Below the pieces are notes generated by a model. That model had not been told where the DNA came from. It did no database searches and saw nothing but the letters and a program-made list of their open reading frames with translations. A stretch of DNA of 64,000 nucleotides from UBA7672 sp965229115 (GTDB lineage Bacteria > Pseudomonadota > Alphaproteobacteria > Caulobacterales > Hyphomonadaceae). Below, in pieces: positions 43,463 to 51,691 of this stretch. The translations under genes were made by a program, and so were the position numbers. The stretch spans positions 1 through 64,000 of the forward strand of contig CBDDIR010000003.1 of assembly GCA_965229115.1 (NCBI GenBank), given 5' to 3'. How positions within the stretch are numbered: position 1 is the first letter of the stretch; each line of letters begins with the position of its first letter.

Positions 43463-45247
43463 CTAGCCGATCACTTGCCAGGTGGATGTGGCGGGCGCGT
43501 ATGTCCGGATCGGGGTGAAGGTATATTTGCCAGTCGCAAGCGCGTCCGCAATGAAGCCGTTCCTGAAAAACCCCTCGTGGGCAAGCGATCCGTCCGTTTG
43601 CTGCGATAGTCGGCCGTATGACCAGGATTCCACAAATCTCGGGTCCTTGAAGAGACCTTTGAGGACGGCGTCGGCGAACGCATTGTCCGGCGAATCCACG
43701 AGAGCATCCACGCCCAGGCTGAAGAATGCGTCTTTCTCGAAGGCGGCATGATTCTTCACGCCGATCCGCTCACCGGGGAAGTGGGCGATGAAGGAATTGT
43801 TCAGGCCCATGAGATCGTAGACCGGTCCTGCGTAGGTCCGGGAGAATCCACCAACCACGATGACGCCAACGCCGGGACGCTTGTCGCCCAGCGGGTCGAA
43901 AGCTCTGTTCAACCGCTCGCCAAGTGCGCGGCCGCCGCGTGCGAACTGAAATTCGTGCGCAATAGGCGACCCATCCTTGAAGACGGTCGGCCACGTCGGT
44001 GTCCCGGAGAAATAGATGCCCCACACACATGCAGCGAGCGGCGCAGCAACGAAAACAGCTCCTTTCGATCCCATAAGTGGCGCGCTTCGGTCGGCGAAAA
44101 GACCGACTACAGCTCGCTGCGCACAGATAGCGGCCCCCAGACAGATCAACGGAAAGACTGGCTGGAAAAGGCGATGCAGGCGGAAATGGTCTCCACCGGT
44201 CGCAAATGGCAGGACCAGCAGCAGGCAGATCACGAGCGAAAGTTTTCCCAGCGTTGGTCCGGTCTGTTCCGATGCTTCCAGGGGACGGACATTGAAGATC
44301 TGCAGGGTGATGCGCGCCAGATGCCAGAAGCCAATGGTGGCGGCTGCAGCGGCGGCCACGCTCGCCAGGGCGTTCGCCTGCAGATACTCAGTCAGATACA
44401 GAAAGCCTTCGCCCAGATTGTAGGAAAGCTTGGACGAAACCTTCGCATAATAGGTGCTGGGAAATGGATACCCGAAGTAGGCGATCCGGAAGATGGTCAG
44501 CAGCGCTGCAGTCGCCAGAACTCCGCCCGCAATGCACAGCACCGGTCGGATATCCTGCCTGCGGGCCAGACGATCGACACCGATCAACGCCAGAATCGCT
44601 GGGGCCACAATCAATGCTTCGGGACGCGAGAGGATCGCCAGGCAAAAAGGCACGCCGCCCAGAATCCAGCCCTTTGTCGTCACGGGATTGAACATGAGGA
44701 CAAAAACCATCGAAGCGATGAGAGCGCTCCAGACTCCTGTGTCCATCAGCGTGACAGTTGTCCACGAAACATAGCCGAACGATGTCGCTGCCAGCGTCAC
44801 ATATAAGAGCTTGCCCCAGACCTGCAGCAGTCCGGACGAAAACCGGCTGATGATCCTGAATGCCAGATAAGTCGTGAACGCGAAAAGCGCGATCGACACG
44901 ATGAGGATACCGCGTTCTCCCAGGCCGACGAAGAACATCAGCGCGGAGATCAGCATCCACAGGGTGGATGTGTATCCCTCGACTCGGGGTATCCCTTCGG
45001 AAAACAGGAGGCCCTTACCGGAAGCCAGATGCTGCGCATAGGTGAAAAAGATCTCGGAATCGTCGATCCGTGTCGCGTTGCCATTACCGAGATAAGCCAA
45101 CCAGCTCACCGTCAGCGCCAACGCAAGCGCGGCGATGAGGTCGACAATTTGTCCCCTATTCAGCGGGAAACCCGTCAGCGCTGGACGTTTCGAGGAAATT
45201 TCGGCGAACGCCGTCGGCGATCCGTCTGTGTCGAGCGATGATGGCAC
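43463..45247 (-). CDS. GT-C membrane glycosyltransferase, AftB-like
   Basis: A 594-residue protein with about ten membrane helices and a soluble C-terminal part. After helix 1 comes RIDDSEIFFTYAQHLASGKG then GIPRVEGYTSTLWMLISAL, the DD...F.YA..L..G.GL...VEGYT..LW pattern of GT-C enzymes such as the mycobacterial arabinofuranosyltransferase AftB. FATGGDHFRLHRLFQPVFP is another family segment. Such enzymes use polyprenyl-phosphate sugars on the outer face of the membrane. The start is GTG 45247 with GGGG close upstream. The AftB-like call rests on these motifs and on the DprE/UbiA genes nearby; specificity is inference. Confidence 0.7.
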   Translation of the reverse strand: MPSSLDTDGSPTAFAEISSKRPALTGFPLNRGQIVDLIAALALALTVSWLAYLGNGNATRIDDSEIFFTYAQHLASGKGLLFSEGIPRVEGYTSTLWMLISALMFFVGLGERGILIVSIALFAFTTYLAFRIISRFSSGLLQVWGKLLYVTLAATSFGYVSWTTVTLMDTGVWSALIASMVFVLMFNPVTTKGWILGGVPFCLAILSRPEALIVAPAILALIGVDRLARRQDIRPVLCIAGGVLATAALLTIFRIAYFGYPFPSTYYAKVSSKLSYNLGEGFLYLTEYLQANALASVAAAAAATIGFWHLARITLQIFNVRPLEASEQTGPTLGKLSLVICLLLVLPFATGGDHFRLHRLFQPVFPLICLGAAICAQRAVVGLFADRSAPLMGSKGAVFVAAPLAACVWGIYFSGTPTWPTVFKDGSPIAHEFQFARGGRALGERLNRAFDPLGDKRPGVGVIVVGGFSRTYAGPVYDLMGLNNSFIAHFPGERIGVKNHAAFEKDAFFSLGVDALVDSPDNAFADAVLKGLFKDPRFVESWSYGRLSQQTDGSLAHEGFFRNGFIADALATGKYTFTPIRTYAPATSTWQVIG

Positions 45248-45570
45248 TGGATCCCCGTTTTCCGATCAACAAGAGCACGTAGCGCCGCCACGCGGCTCGC
45301 CCGAGTTAGTCTTCCCTCTCGTACCGGATGGATGATGATTCCAAGCGGGGCGAGCCGCCATTCACCAAATCCACCTGCGGTTCGTCAATGACGGACTGCA
45401 CGCGTCAAGCATAGCGTTGTCGGACAGCCCGTCTAAGCCGTTGCATAGCTCCCAATGGACGCCTAGGAGTGTTGCAGTGTTGATGGGGTGTGCCTTGGTT
45501 CTGGACGAAAACCGCCTGATCCACCTGACTGCGATGACCTGTCGGAGCCGGACCGTCTGACAGCTGTGCC
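45248..45570. other. Divergent intergenic region
   Basis: 323 bases between two divergent glycosyltransferase genes. It contains an 11-bp inverted repeat (45292-45358). No small gene is supported, and promoter boxes are not obvious. Confidence 0.45.
45292..45358. repeat. 11-bp inverted repeat in a divergent promoter region
   Basis: GCGGCTCGCCC (45292-45302) and GGGCGAGCCGC (45348-45358) are perfect inverted copies separated by 45 bases. The element begins 44 bases upstream of the GTG start of the GT-C gene, so it may be an operator pair or a structured 5' leader. It resembles in layout, but not in sequence, the repeat at 17377-17432. Confidence 0.45.
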
Positions 45571-47337
45571 ATGACTGACCCAAGCGACCGACGCCTCTCG
45601 CGGCTCGACATGTTGGCGCACCCGCTTGCGTCCAGCACCGACATCGTACGTCGAGGCGATGGGTTCAGCGTTGTCCGCCCCTGGGCCATGGCGTGTTTTG
45701 GGCTGGTGCAACTTGAGCCTGGCTGGTGGCGGCTGGAATGTGAGACCGATGCGCCGATCGACGCCATAGAGGTCAGGCTGCGTTCGGCCGCCGATCCGCT
45801 GATCGTATTCTCCGCCGCCGGACGTGACACGGACCGCGTCTTTCTCCGGGCGGAGACCAGATACGACGTGACTTTACTAGCTTCCCCCTGGCCAGGCGAA
45901 GTGAAGTTCCGTCGCCTGCGGTTGGTCCGACTCTCGATCATTGAAACACTGGGCCTGCTTGGCGGCGGTGCGGTCAGGGCACTGGGACGAGACAAGCCTC
46001 TGACACGCATAATGACAGTGATACGGCGACTGAGATCCGGCCACGCCATCGGCGTTCGCCTCGAGCAGCGGGCAACACAAGCTCCTGCACCTACGCCTGT
46101 CGAGAACTTCAGGGAACTACCTGCGCGCCAAACCGAAACCCATGCCAGCATGACGGTGACGCTGGCGAAAGGTGACCGCCTGCATCCGCAGGCGGTCCGT
46201 GTTGTCTCCGCCATGTTCGCTTCAAATCCCAACCTGCATGCGCTCTATGGGGATGCCTGCCGGGGCGGGCAGGTCATCACCCAAACCGGCTGGGACCCAC
46301 TGCTGGCACGCGCTGGCGTTTTCGACGACGCCCCACTATTCGTACGCAGCGGCGTTGCATCGCCGCTTAGCCTGTCCGCCGTCGCCGCGCAGTGGGACAG
46401 CAGTGTCGTCGCGCATGTCGCACTACCGTTGACAATAGGACCGGCCCGGGCGCGTCAACCTACGCCTGCGCTGCCAATCCCAGCACTCGCCAGACGGCCG
46501 AAGGTTTCAGTTATCATCCCCACCAAGCTGCGCATCGATCTTCTCGAGAAATGTCTCGACGGCCTTGCAAGCCGCACATGCTACGAACCTCTTGAAGTCA
46601 TCGTCGTGGACAACGGCGCGACGGACCCGCGCTTTCTAGGCGTCTTGGATGCCGCGAGAGACCGACTGGCTCTCCGTGTCGTTGAGGACCACGGATCCTT
46701 CAACTTCTCGCGGCTGGTCAATGCTGGTGCCGCGGTCGCCAACGGTGAACACCTGCTTCTGCTCAACGATGATGTTGAGGCGATCGAGCCCGGCTGGCTC
46801 GACCGAATGGTCGAGGCGGCGGATATGCCCGGTGTCGGGGCGGTGGGTGCGCGGCTGGTGTATCCGGACGGATCAATCCAGCATGCTGGCGTCATGATGG
46901 GGCTTGGCGGACCTTGCGGTCATCTTTGGAAGGGCAGGTCGCCACAAGACGCGGACTATGCCGACTTCATATGCAGCCCTGGCCGCCGCATGGCTGTCAC
47001 TGGTGCCTGTCTGCTTGTGCGACGCGACCGGTTCCAGACGGTTGGCGGTTTCGATGAAACCTTCGCCGTTGCGTTCAACGACATAGACTTCTGCCTGCGT
47101 CTACGGGTTCAAGGCTTCGAGACAATCTATCGCGGCGACGCCTTGCTGATCCACCACGAGAGCCAGACACGCGGCGCCGATCATATCAATCATGCGCGCC
47201 GGCGCCGCCTGGCCAGCGAGACGCAGTCCTTCCTTGATCGCTGGAGCCCGCTCACGCGCGATGACCCGTTTGGTTCACCCGCCTTCGACCCTGCGATGGA
47301 GCGGGGCACGCCACATCGCTCACTGGCCGGGTCCTGA
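45571..47337 (+). CDS. GT2 glycosyltransferase (WbbL/rhamnosyltransferase type) with N-terminal beta domain
   Basis: A 588-residue protein. The first 130 residues are a beta-rich domain (LVQLEPGWWRLECETDAPID) of the kind found before polymer-associated glycosyltransferases. The GT2 part begins near 312: KVSVIIPTKLRIDLLEKCLD, VIVVDNGATDPRFLG, the metal site LLLLNDDVEAIEPGWLDRM, MAVTGACLLVRRDRFQTVGG and FAVAFNDIDFCLRLR. The NDD motif and the late FNDIDFC are typical of rhamnosyl- and galactofuranosyltransferase-like GT2 enzymes. It stands divergent from the GT-C gene. Acceptor unknown. Confidence 0.87.
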   Translation: MTDPSDRRLSRLDMLAHPLASSTDIVRRGDGFSVVRPWAMACFGLVQLEPGWWRLECETDAPIDAIEVRLRSAADPLIVFSAAGRDTDRVFLRAETRYDVTLLASPWPGEVKFRRLRLVRLSIIETLGLLGGGAVRALGRDKPLTRIMTVIRRLRSGHAIGVRLEQRATQAPAPTPVENFRELPARQTETHASMTVTLAKGDRLHPQAVRVVSAMFASNPNLHALYGDACRGGQVITQTGWDPLLARAGVFDDAPLFVRSGVASPLSLSAVAAQWDSSVVAHVALPLTIGPARARQPTPALPIPALARRPKVSVIIPTKLRIDLLEKCLDGLASRTCYEPLEVIVVDNGATDPRFLGVLDAARDRLALRVVEDHGSFNFSRLVNAGAAVANGEHLLLLNDDVEAIEPGWLDRMVEAADMPGVGAVGARLVYPDGSIQHAGVMMGLGGPCGHLWKGRSPQDADYADFICSPGRRMAVTGACLLVRRDRFQTVGGFDETFAVAFNDIDFCLRLRVQGFETIYRGDALLIHHESQTRGADHINHARRRRLASETQSFLDRWSPLTRDDPFGSPAFDPAMERGTPHRSLAGS

Positions 47338-47461
47338 GGCTAGTGCGACTTGCGAGGATCGTTCAAGGCCATAGCCGTCGCCAAGGGGCTGGAAGTCCTC
47401 CATCTTGCAGACCCTCCATACCTGGGCTTGATCTGGTAGATGAGGCCCATAACGGGCCGTC

Positions 47462-47893
47462 TCATGCAAACGTGTACCGCTTGTGCAGCACGTAACTGCT
47501 GGCGACGGGTGCAGCCACTCCGAAGAGATGGGCAACTTCCAGCGGGTGGAATGTCCAGCCCACGGAGGGAAGCACGATGCGCGCCATTAAAACGCTGACG
47601 AGCCAGGCCAGTGCTGCGCCGAGCAGGTTTACCTGAATGAAGCGCGAGACGCGGCGTGTCAGCGTTCCCTGGCTGCCCGTAAAGAGCAATTTTCCAAACA
47701 GGATAAACGCAACGACCATACCTGCCAGGTAAGCAAGACCAACCGCTACCTCGAACGGCATCACGAAGTTCAGCATATAGCGAACGATGAGGTTGGTTGC
47801 AGCCGCCAGACCCCCGAGTGCCAGAAAGATCAGAAATTCGGCGATTGTCCTTGGCTCGGATGCCTTTGCTGGAACGCCGTTTGAGTCGCTCAT
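47462..47893 (-). CDS. GtrA family membrane protein
   Basis: A 143-residue protein with four predicted helices. EFLIFLALGGLAAATNLIVRYML and VGLAYLAGMVVAFILFGKLLF are typical GtrA segments, and the C-terminus SSYVLHKRYTF is the family ending. GtrA proteins help translocate or present polyprenyl-phosphate sugars. It directly follows the HAD-UbiA gene by 11 bases. In mycobacteria a GtrA-type protein (Rv3789) sits beside dprE1/dprE2, so this neighbour fits an arabinose-lipid module. ATG 47893 was chosen over a start inside the upstream gene. Confidence 0.88.
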   Translation of the reverse strand: MSDSNGVPAKASEPRTIAEFLIFLALGGLAAATNLIVRYMLNFVMPFEVAVGLAYLAGMVVAFILFGKLLFTGSQGTLTRRVSRFIQVNLLGAALAWLVSVLMARIVLPSVGWTFHPLEVAHLFGVAAPVASSYVLHKRYTFA

Positions 47894-47904
47894 CGCACTG
47901 ACAC

Positions 47905-49452
47905 CTAGCGTCGACCGAACATGATCTGAGGATCGAAGTTCGAGAACCAATCAGGTGAAGCAAATGCGGCGGTTGCAAAAGTGAGCACCAGCGCTGCGCC
48001 CGTGATCAGGCTTTTCGGATCCCTTATCGCGAAAACAACCGGGTCGTCATGCAGGTCCCCTCGGTTTGCCAGAAGCCAGACACGCATGAGCCATAGGGAA
48101 ATCAGAACAGGCGCGAGCCAAAGCACCTCAGGCAGCTTGTAAACACCCGACGGCCAAGCCGAGTCGATGATGTAAAGAACGAGGATCAGCGGAGCAGCGG
48201 TCGCGGTTGAAAGGCCAAGGCCGAGAGTCAGGCCAGCATCTTCCGCCCGATAACCGCGATTGGCGACCGATCCGCCGCCGCTCTGTGCCTTGGCCAGCAC
48301 TTCGGTGTGCCGCTTGGCAAGTGAAAGCGACACGAACAGGAACATTGAAAAGACAAGCAACCACTGCGTGAGCGCTACAGACGCGAGCACCGCACCCATG
48401 ATCAGACGGAGCGTATACAGGAAGCCAAGCACGATTGTGTCGACCACCGCCGATCGCTTCAGGTAGAGAGAATAGGCCAGCGTGACCACAAGGTAGAGAA
48501 GCTGGGTCAGCGCGAAGGCCGGCGAGATGATGAAGCCGCCAACAAGGCCGAACAGAATGAGGCCTGGCGCAGCGACGAAGCCTTGCCAGAGCTTGATGCG
48601 TCCCGACGCAAAAGGTCGCTTGAACTTCGAACGGTGAGCGCGATCCGCTGGTAGATCCAGTAGGTCGTTCAGGATATATGTACCCGATGCCATCAAACCC
48701 AGCAGGGGGAAGGCGACGACAAGCTTGAGAAGAATTTCAGGCTCGACGATCCGCATGGCGAGGATGGCTGGCACAAAAATGAGACCGTTCTTTGCCCATT
48801 GGTGAACCCGCAGGGCTTTGAGCCAGACGCGAAGGCCAGCTTTGGGACGATCAAAGGAGTGCGCCACTGGCACGCCCATCCGCTCGATGGATCGACGGCG
48901 GCTCTCGCCTTTTCCCACGTGCGAAGAACGCGCCGCGTTTTTCCACACCTTGTAGTCTGCCGGGCTATCTCCGACATACTCGAAACCATCCGGAGCCTCG
49001 CGCGCAAGCAGGCGGGCCTTTGCTGAGCCCTTGTTGTTTGTCTGGCCGTCGCTCCCGATTGCGCGATCGAAAATACCGAAGCGCGCTGCTACACGATCAA
49101 CAATCTTCTGGTCCGCGGCAGACACAAGCCAGACCTCGCGGCCAACCGCTTTCGCGCGCTTGCAATAGGCGAGAACATCTTCATTGACGGGCAGGCCCTC
49201 GACATTGAGGTCGACGTTCCTGGTGAGGCGTTTCTTCACCTTGGCGATGGCAAACGGAAGCTGAAGCAGTTGCCAGAGTGCCCAGATCGGTCGCTGGCGC
49301 AGGTGTTCCGCGAGTGACTCGAAAAGCGTGTCGGTGAGCAGCAATGTACCGTCGAGATCGACGGTCAAGGGCATCGTCACGACTTCATTATCGTTGGTTT
49401 GCAAGCTGGGCTTCGAGCGGTCATTGGTTCCGCTTAGACGGTCTTGTCCCAC
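47905..49452 (-). CDS. HAD phosphatase-UbiA prenyltransferase fusion (probable phosphoribosyl-polyprenyl-phosphate synthase)
   Basis: A 515-residue fusion. The N-terminal HAD domain (about 25-195) has motif I TVDLDGTLLLTDTLFE with nucleophile Asp32, motif II VWLVSAAD, and motif IV EYVGDSPADYKVW. The UbiA part from about 205 carries YILNDLLDLPADRAHRSKF at 259-277 followed by RPFASG, and LAYSLYLKRSAVVDTIVLG as the second Asp-rich region. UbiA members beside dprE genes transfer 5-phosphoribose from PRPP to polyprenyl phosphate, as mycobacterial Rv3806c does. The fused phosphatase could remove the 5-phosphate (inference). The start is GTG 49452 with AGAGGG six bases upstream. Confidence 0.82.
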   Translation of the reverse strand: MGQDRLSGTNDRSKPSLQTNDNEVVTMPLTVDLDGTLLLTDTLFESLAEHLRQRPIWALWQLLQLPFAIAKVKKRLTRNVDLNVEGLPVNEDVLAYCKRAKAVGREVWLVSAADQKIVDRVAARFGIFDRAIGSDGQTNNKGSAKARLLAREAPDGFEYVGDSPADYKVWKNAARSSHVGKGESRRRSIERMGVPVAHSFDRPKAGLRVWLKALRVHQWAKNGLIFVPAILAMRIVEPEILLKLVVAFPLLGLMASGTYILNDLLDLPADRAHRSKFKRPFASGRIKLWQGFVAAPGLILFGLVGGFIISPAFALTQLLYLVVTLAYSLYLKRSAVVDTIVLGFLYTLRLIMGAVLASVALTQWLLVFSMFLFVSLSLAKRHTEVLAKAQSGGGSVANRGYRAEDAGLTLGLGLSTATAAPLILVLYIIDSAWPSGVYKLPEVLWLAPVLISLWLMRVWLLANRGDLHDDPVVFAIRDPKSLITGAALVLTFATAAFASPDWFSNFDPQIMFGRR

Positions 49453-49458
49453 CGTATT

Positions 49459-49464
49459 CCCTCT
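49459..49464 (-). promoter_or_regulatory. Ribosome-binding site AGAGGG deciding a GTG start
   Basis: AGAGGG on the minus strand is six bases before GTG 49452. An upstream TTG at 49473 and the internal ATG at 49374 have weaker sites, so GTG 49452 is the best start for the HAD-UbiA gene. Confidence 0.55.
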
Positions 49465-49592
49465 TCGCGGCAACAGTTAACTGGATGATATCGTGCATAA
49501 CAGGCTCAGCGTTGGCGAGAAGCCTTCAACAACGCGTTTATCGGGTCACCCTGCTTGAGGTAAAGCGCTGTGAGTTCGGGTTCTGAGTGCTT

Positions 49593-50363
49593 TTACAGCT
49601 TTGTCTTGTGAAAGACGAAAGCTGGAACCACCCGAATGATTGCCATAACGATGCGCCACTTGCCGGGCGCGTACTGGATTGGCCCGCCCTTGTCGGCGGC
49701 GCGGCGGAGGATGCTGGCGACCTTTTCGGGGCTGGCCCACATGGCGCCGCCTTTCTTCATACCGTCGGTCATGGGCGTGTCGACGAAGCCCGGCTTCACG
49801 GCGACAGCACGGGCGCCAACTCCGGCGAGCGAGTGGGCGAGGCCTTGGGTGTAGAGCGCGATGGCGCCTTTGGCTGCGCCATAGGCGTAGTTGGATTGGC
49901 GGCCGCGATCACCCGCGACGGAGGAGACGACGACCAGCGATCCACTCTTCTGCGCACGGAAGATGTTGGCGGTGGCTTCGCACCAGTGGATGGCGGTCGT
50001 GTAGTTGGACGACGTTATGCGCGTGAGTTCGGCCGGATCGGACGAGGCCGTTTCCTGCTTGCCCAGATATCCGTAGATGACATGGACATGGCTGATGCCG
50101 CCGAGCGTGGATTTCCAGTCGGCCATGTGCTTCGCGGCTTCGTTGGCGCTCGCCTCGAGATCCATCGCAGCGGTCTCGACCTGTACAGCCCCGCGGGCGC
50201 GCAGGTCGTTGGCGAGCGCCGTCAGCCGCTCCTGGTTGCGCGCGACCAGCATGATCGCGGCGCCTTCCTTCGCGTAGATCCGGGCGGTCGCGATGGCGAT
50301 CGCGGACAGAGCGCCGAGGACGACGACCCGGTTCGAGGGAGCTTTTCTGTTGTCGTTTGTCAC
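49593..50363 (-). CDS. dprE2: DprE2-like decaprenylphospho-2-ketoribose reductase
   Basis: A 256-residue short-chain dehydrogenase. The nucleotide loop is VVVLGALSAIAIATARIYA, matching the unusual GAxSxIxxAxA of DprE2 rather than the standard TGxxxGIG. SVAGDRGRQSNYAYGAAKGAI supplies the Ser, Tyr and Lys catalytic residues. DprE2 reduces the 2-keto intermediate made by DprE1 to polyprenyl-phosphoryl-D-arabinofuranose. The GTG start at 50363 overlaps the dprE1 stop by four bases, so the pair is coupled. A hydrophobic C-terminus (IVMAIIRVVPAFVFH) may bind the membrane. Confidence 0.87.
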   Translation of the reverse strand: MTNDNRKAPSNRVVVLGALSAIAIATARIYAKEGAAIMLVARNQERLTALANDLRARGAVQVETAAMDLEASANEAAKHMADWKSTLGGISHVHVIYGYLGKQETASSDPAELTRITSSNYTTAIHWCEATANIFRAQKSGSLVVVSSVAGDRGRQSNYAYGAAKGAIALYTQGLAHSLAGVGARAVAVKPGFVDTPMTDGMKKGGAMWASPEKVASILRRAADKGGPIQYAPGKWRIVMAIIRVVPAFVFHKTKL

Positions 50364-51688
50364 GCCGAGACCCGTTTCCAGAAAGCTGAGGAGATGCCCG
50401 GGTCCACATAACCTCGGAAATCCTGCAATTTCGGAAACATCGACTGGAATAGATCGGCCGGGATCCGGCCATCCTTGGCCGGATAGAGGCGCCCGGCGGC
50501 CGAAGCGACGATCTGGTCGAGCTTCGCCATCAGCTTCAGCGTGTCTTCCCCGCGATTGCGGAAGTCGACGGCCAGTGTAGTGCCGGGCCGGGGGAAGGAC
50601 AGGAGGCCGACAGGCGCATGGGCGCCGAAATCCTTAAGGACAGCGAGCGGAGAGCCCTGGCCCGACATCACGATCGTGCGGAGGAGTTCGATTGTTCCGT
50701 CCAGCGCCGTCTCGGGCGGAAGGACGCACTGATACTGGTAGAAACCGCTGGCGCCGTAGAGACGGTTCCAGTTTGCAATGGCGTCGAGCGGATAGAGGAA
50801 CGGCTCGTAGTGTTGCCGGTAGGGGCCGGAGCTCATCGACTTGAGATCGTGGCGAATGCTGTTGAAGGCCCGCACGGTGAGGCCGTTCAACGCAAACTCG
50901 GGTGCATCGATCGGCATCTTCTTGCGCGGTTCTTCGCGATGCGCCTTCAGTTCTCCATGCGGAGCCCAGTTGGCGAACGAGAAGATGCCACGCCCAAGGT
51001 GCGAGCCGCCTTTGCTGCAGTCGACCCACGCCATGGTGTGCTCGAACGCGTCTTTCTTCTCGGCGGCCAGCGCGAAGTATTCCGAGACGTGTTCGAAGGA
51101 GGCGTCCTCGCCGATGATGTCAGTCGAGGGAATGCGAACGGCGGAGAACTCGACCCATTCGATGAGGCCCGTGAGACCGAGCCCGCCGACTGTCGCGTGG
51201 AACAGCGGATCGCCGGGCGAGAGTTCCTGCGCAGATCCATCAGTGCGGCGGAGCTTCAGCCGGCGCACCGATGCGCCGAACGTGCCGGCGGCGTGATGGT
51301 TTTTGCCATGGACATCATTGGCGACAGCGCCGCCGAGCGTAACGAACCGTGTGCCGGGTGTGGTGGGCAGGAACCAGCCAGCAGGCGCGAGGACCTGCAG
51401 GAGTTGGCTGAGCGACGCGCCTGCCTCTGCGCGGACGATTCCAGTTTCGAGATCGAGCGAGATGAGGCGATCGAGCCCGGTCATGTCGATGATACGGCCA
51501 TCCGGGTTGAGATTGCTGTCGCCATAGGATCGGCGCAAACCGACGGCCAGGCCGGGCGCATCCGGCGTGAACGTCGACAGCAGGCCGTCAATCTCGTCGG
51601 TAAAGCGCGGGCGCGCCACGAGGTGCGGCTCGCGAACAACGCGGCCCCACGAAACGAACTGATCGGACGGATGGAAGTGAGCTGTCAT
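50360..51688 (-). CDS. dprE1: DprE1-like decaprenylphosphoribose 2-oxidase
   Basis: A 442-residue FAD oxidase of the vanillyl-alcohol-oxidase fold. FAD-binding signatures are GLRRSYGDSNLNPDGRIIDM at 50-69, TPGTRFVTLGGAVANDVHGK at 110-129 and HHAAGTFGASVRRLKL. By alignment from memory with mycobacterial DprE1, His132 corresponds to the NHHAAG region, Lys418 to Lys405 (LYPAKDGR), and Cys387 to Ala373 (TLAVDF). The catalytic core is therefore kept, while the Cys attacked by benzothiazinones is absent. It oxidises polyprenyl-phosphoryl-ribose at C2 and acts with DprE2. ATG 51688 lies three bases after the GT4 stop. Confidence 0.9.
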   Translation of the reverse strand: MTAHFHPSDQFVSWGRVVREPHLVARPRFTDEIDGLLSTFTPDAPGLAVGLRRSYGDSNLNPDGRIIDMTGLDRLISLDLETGIVRAEAGASLSQLLQVLAPAGWFLPTTPGTRFVTLGGAVANDVHGKNHHAAGTFGASVRRLKLRRTDGSAQELSPGDPLFHATVGGLGLTGLIEWVEFSAVRIPSTDIIGEDASFEHVSEYFALAAEKKDAFEHTMAWVDCSKGGSHLGRGIFSFANWAPHGELKAHREEPRKKMPIDAPEFALNGLTVRAFNSIRHDLKSMSSGPYRQHYEPFLYPLDAIANWNRLYGASGFYQYQCVLPPETALDGTIELLRTIVMSGQGSPLAVLKDFGAHAPVGLLSFPRPGTTLAVDFRNRGEDTLKLMAKLDQIVASAAGRLYPAKDGRIPADLFQSMFPKLQDFRGYVDPGISSAFWKRVSA

Positions 51689-51691
51689 GAT

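Noticed and set aside
43748..44806. 352-codon plus-strand frame over the GT-C gene
   Set aside because: It is antisense to a membrane protein with clear GT-C features and shows no membrane or domain pattern.
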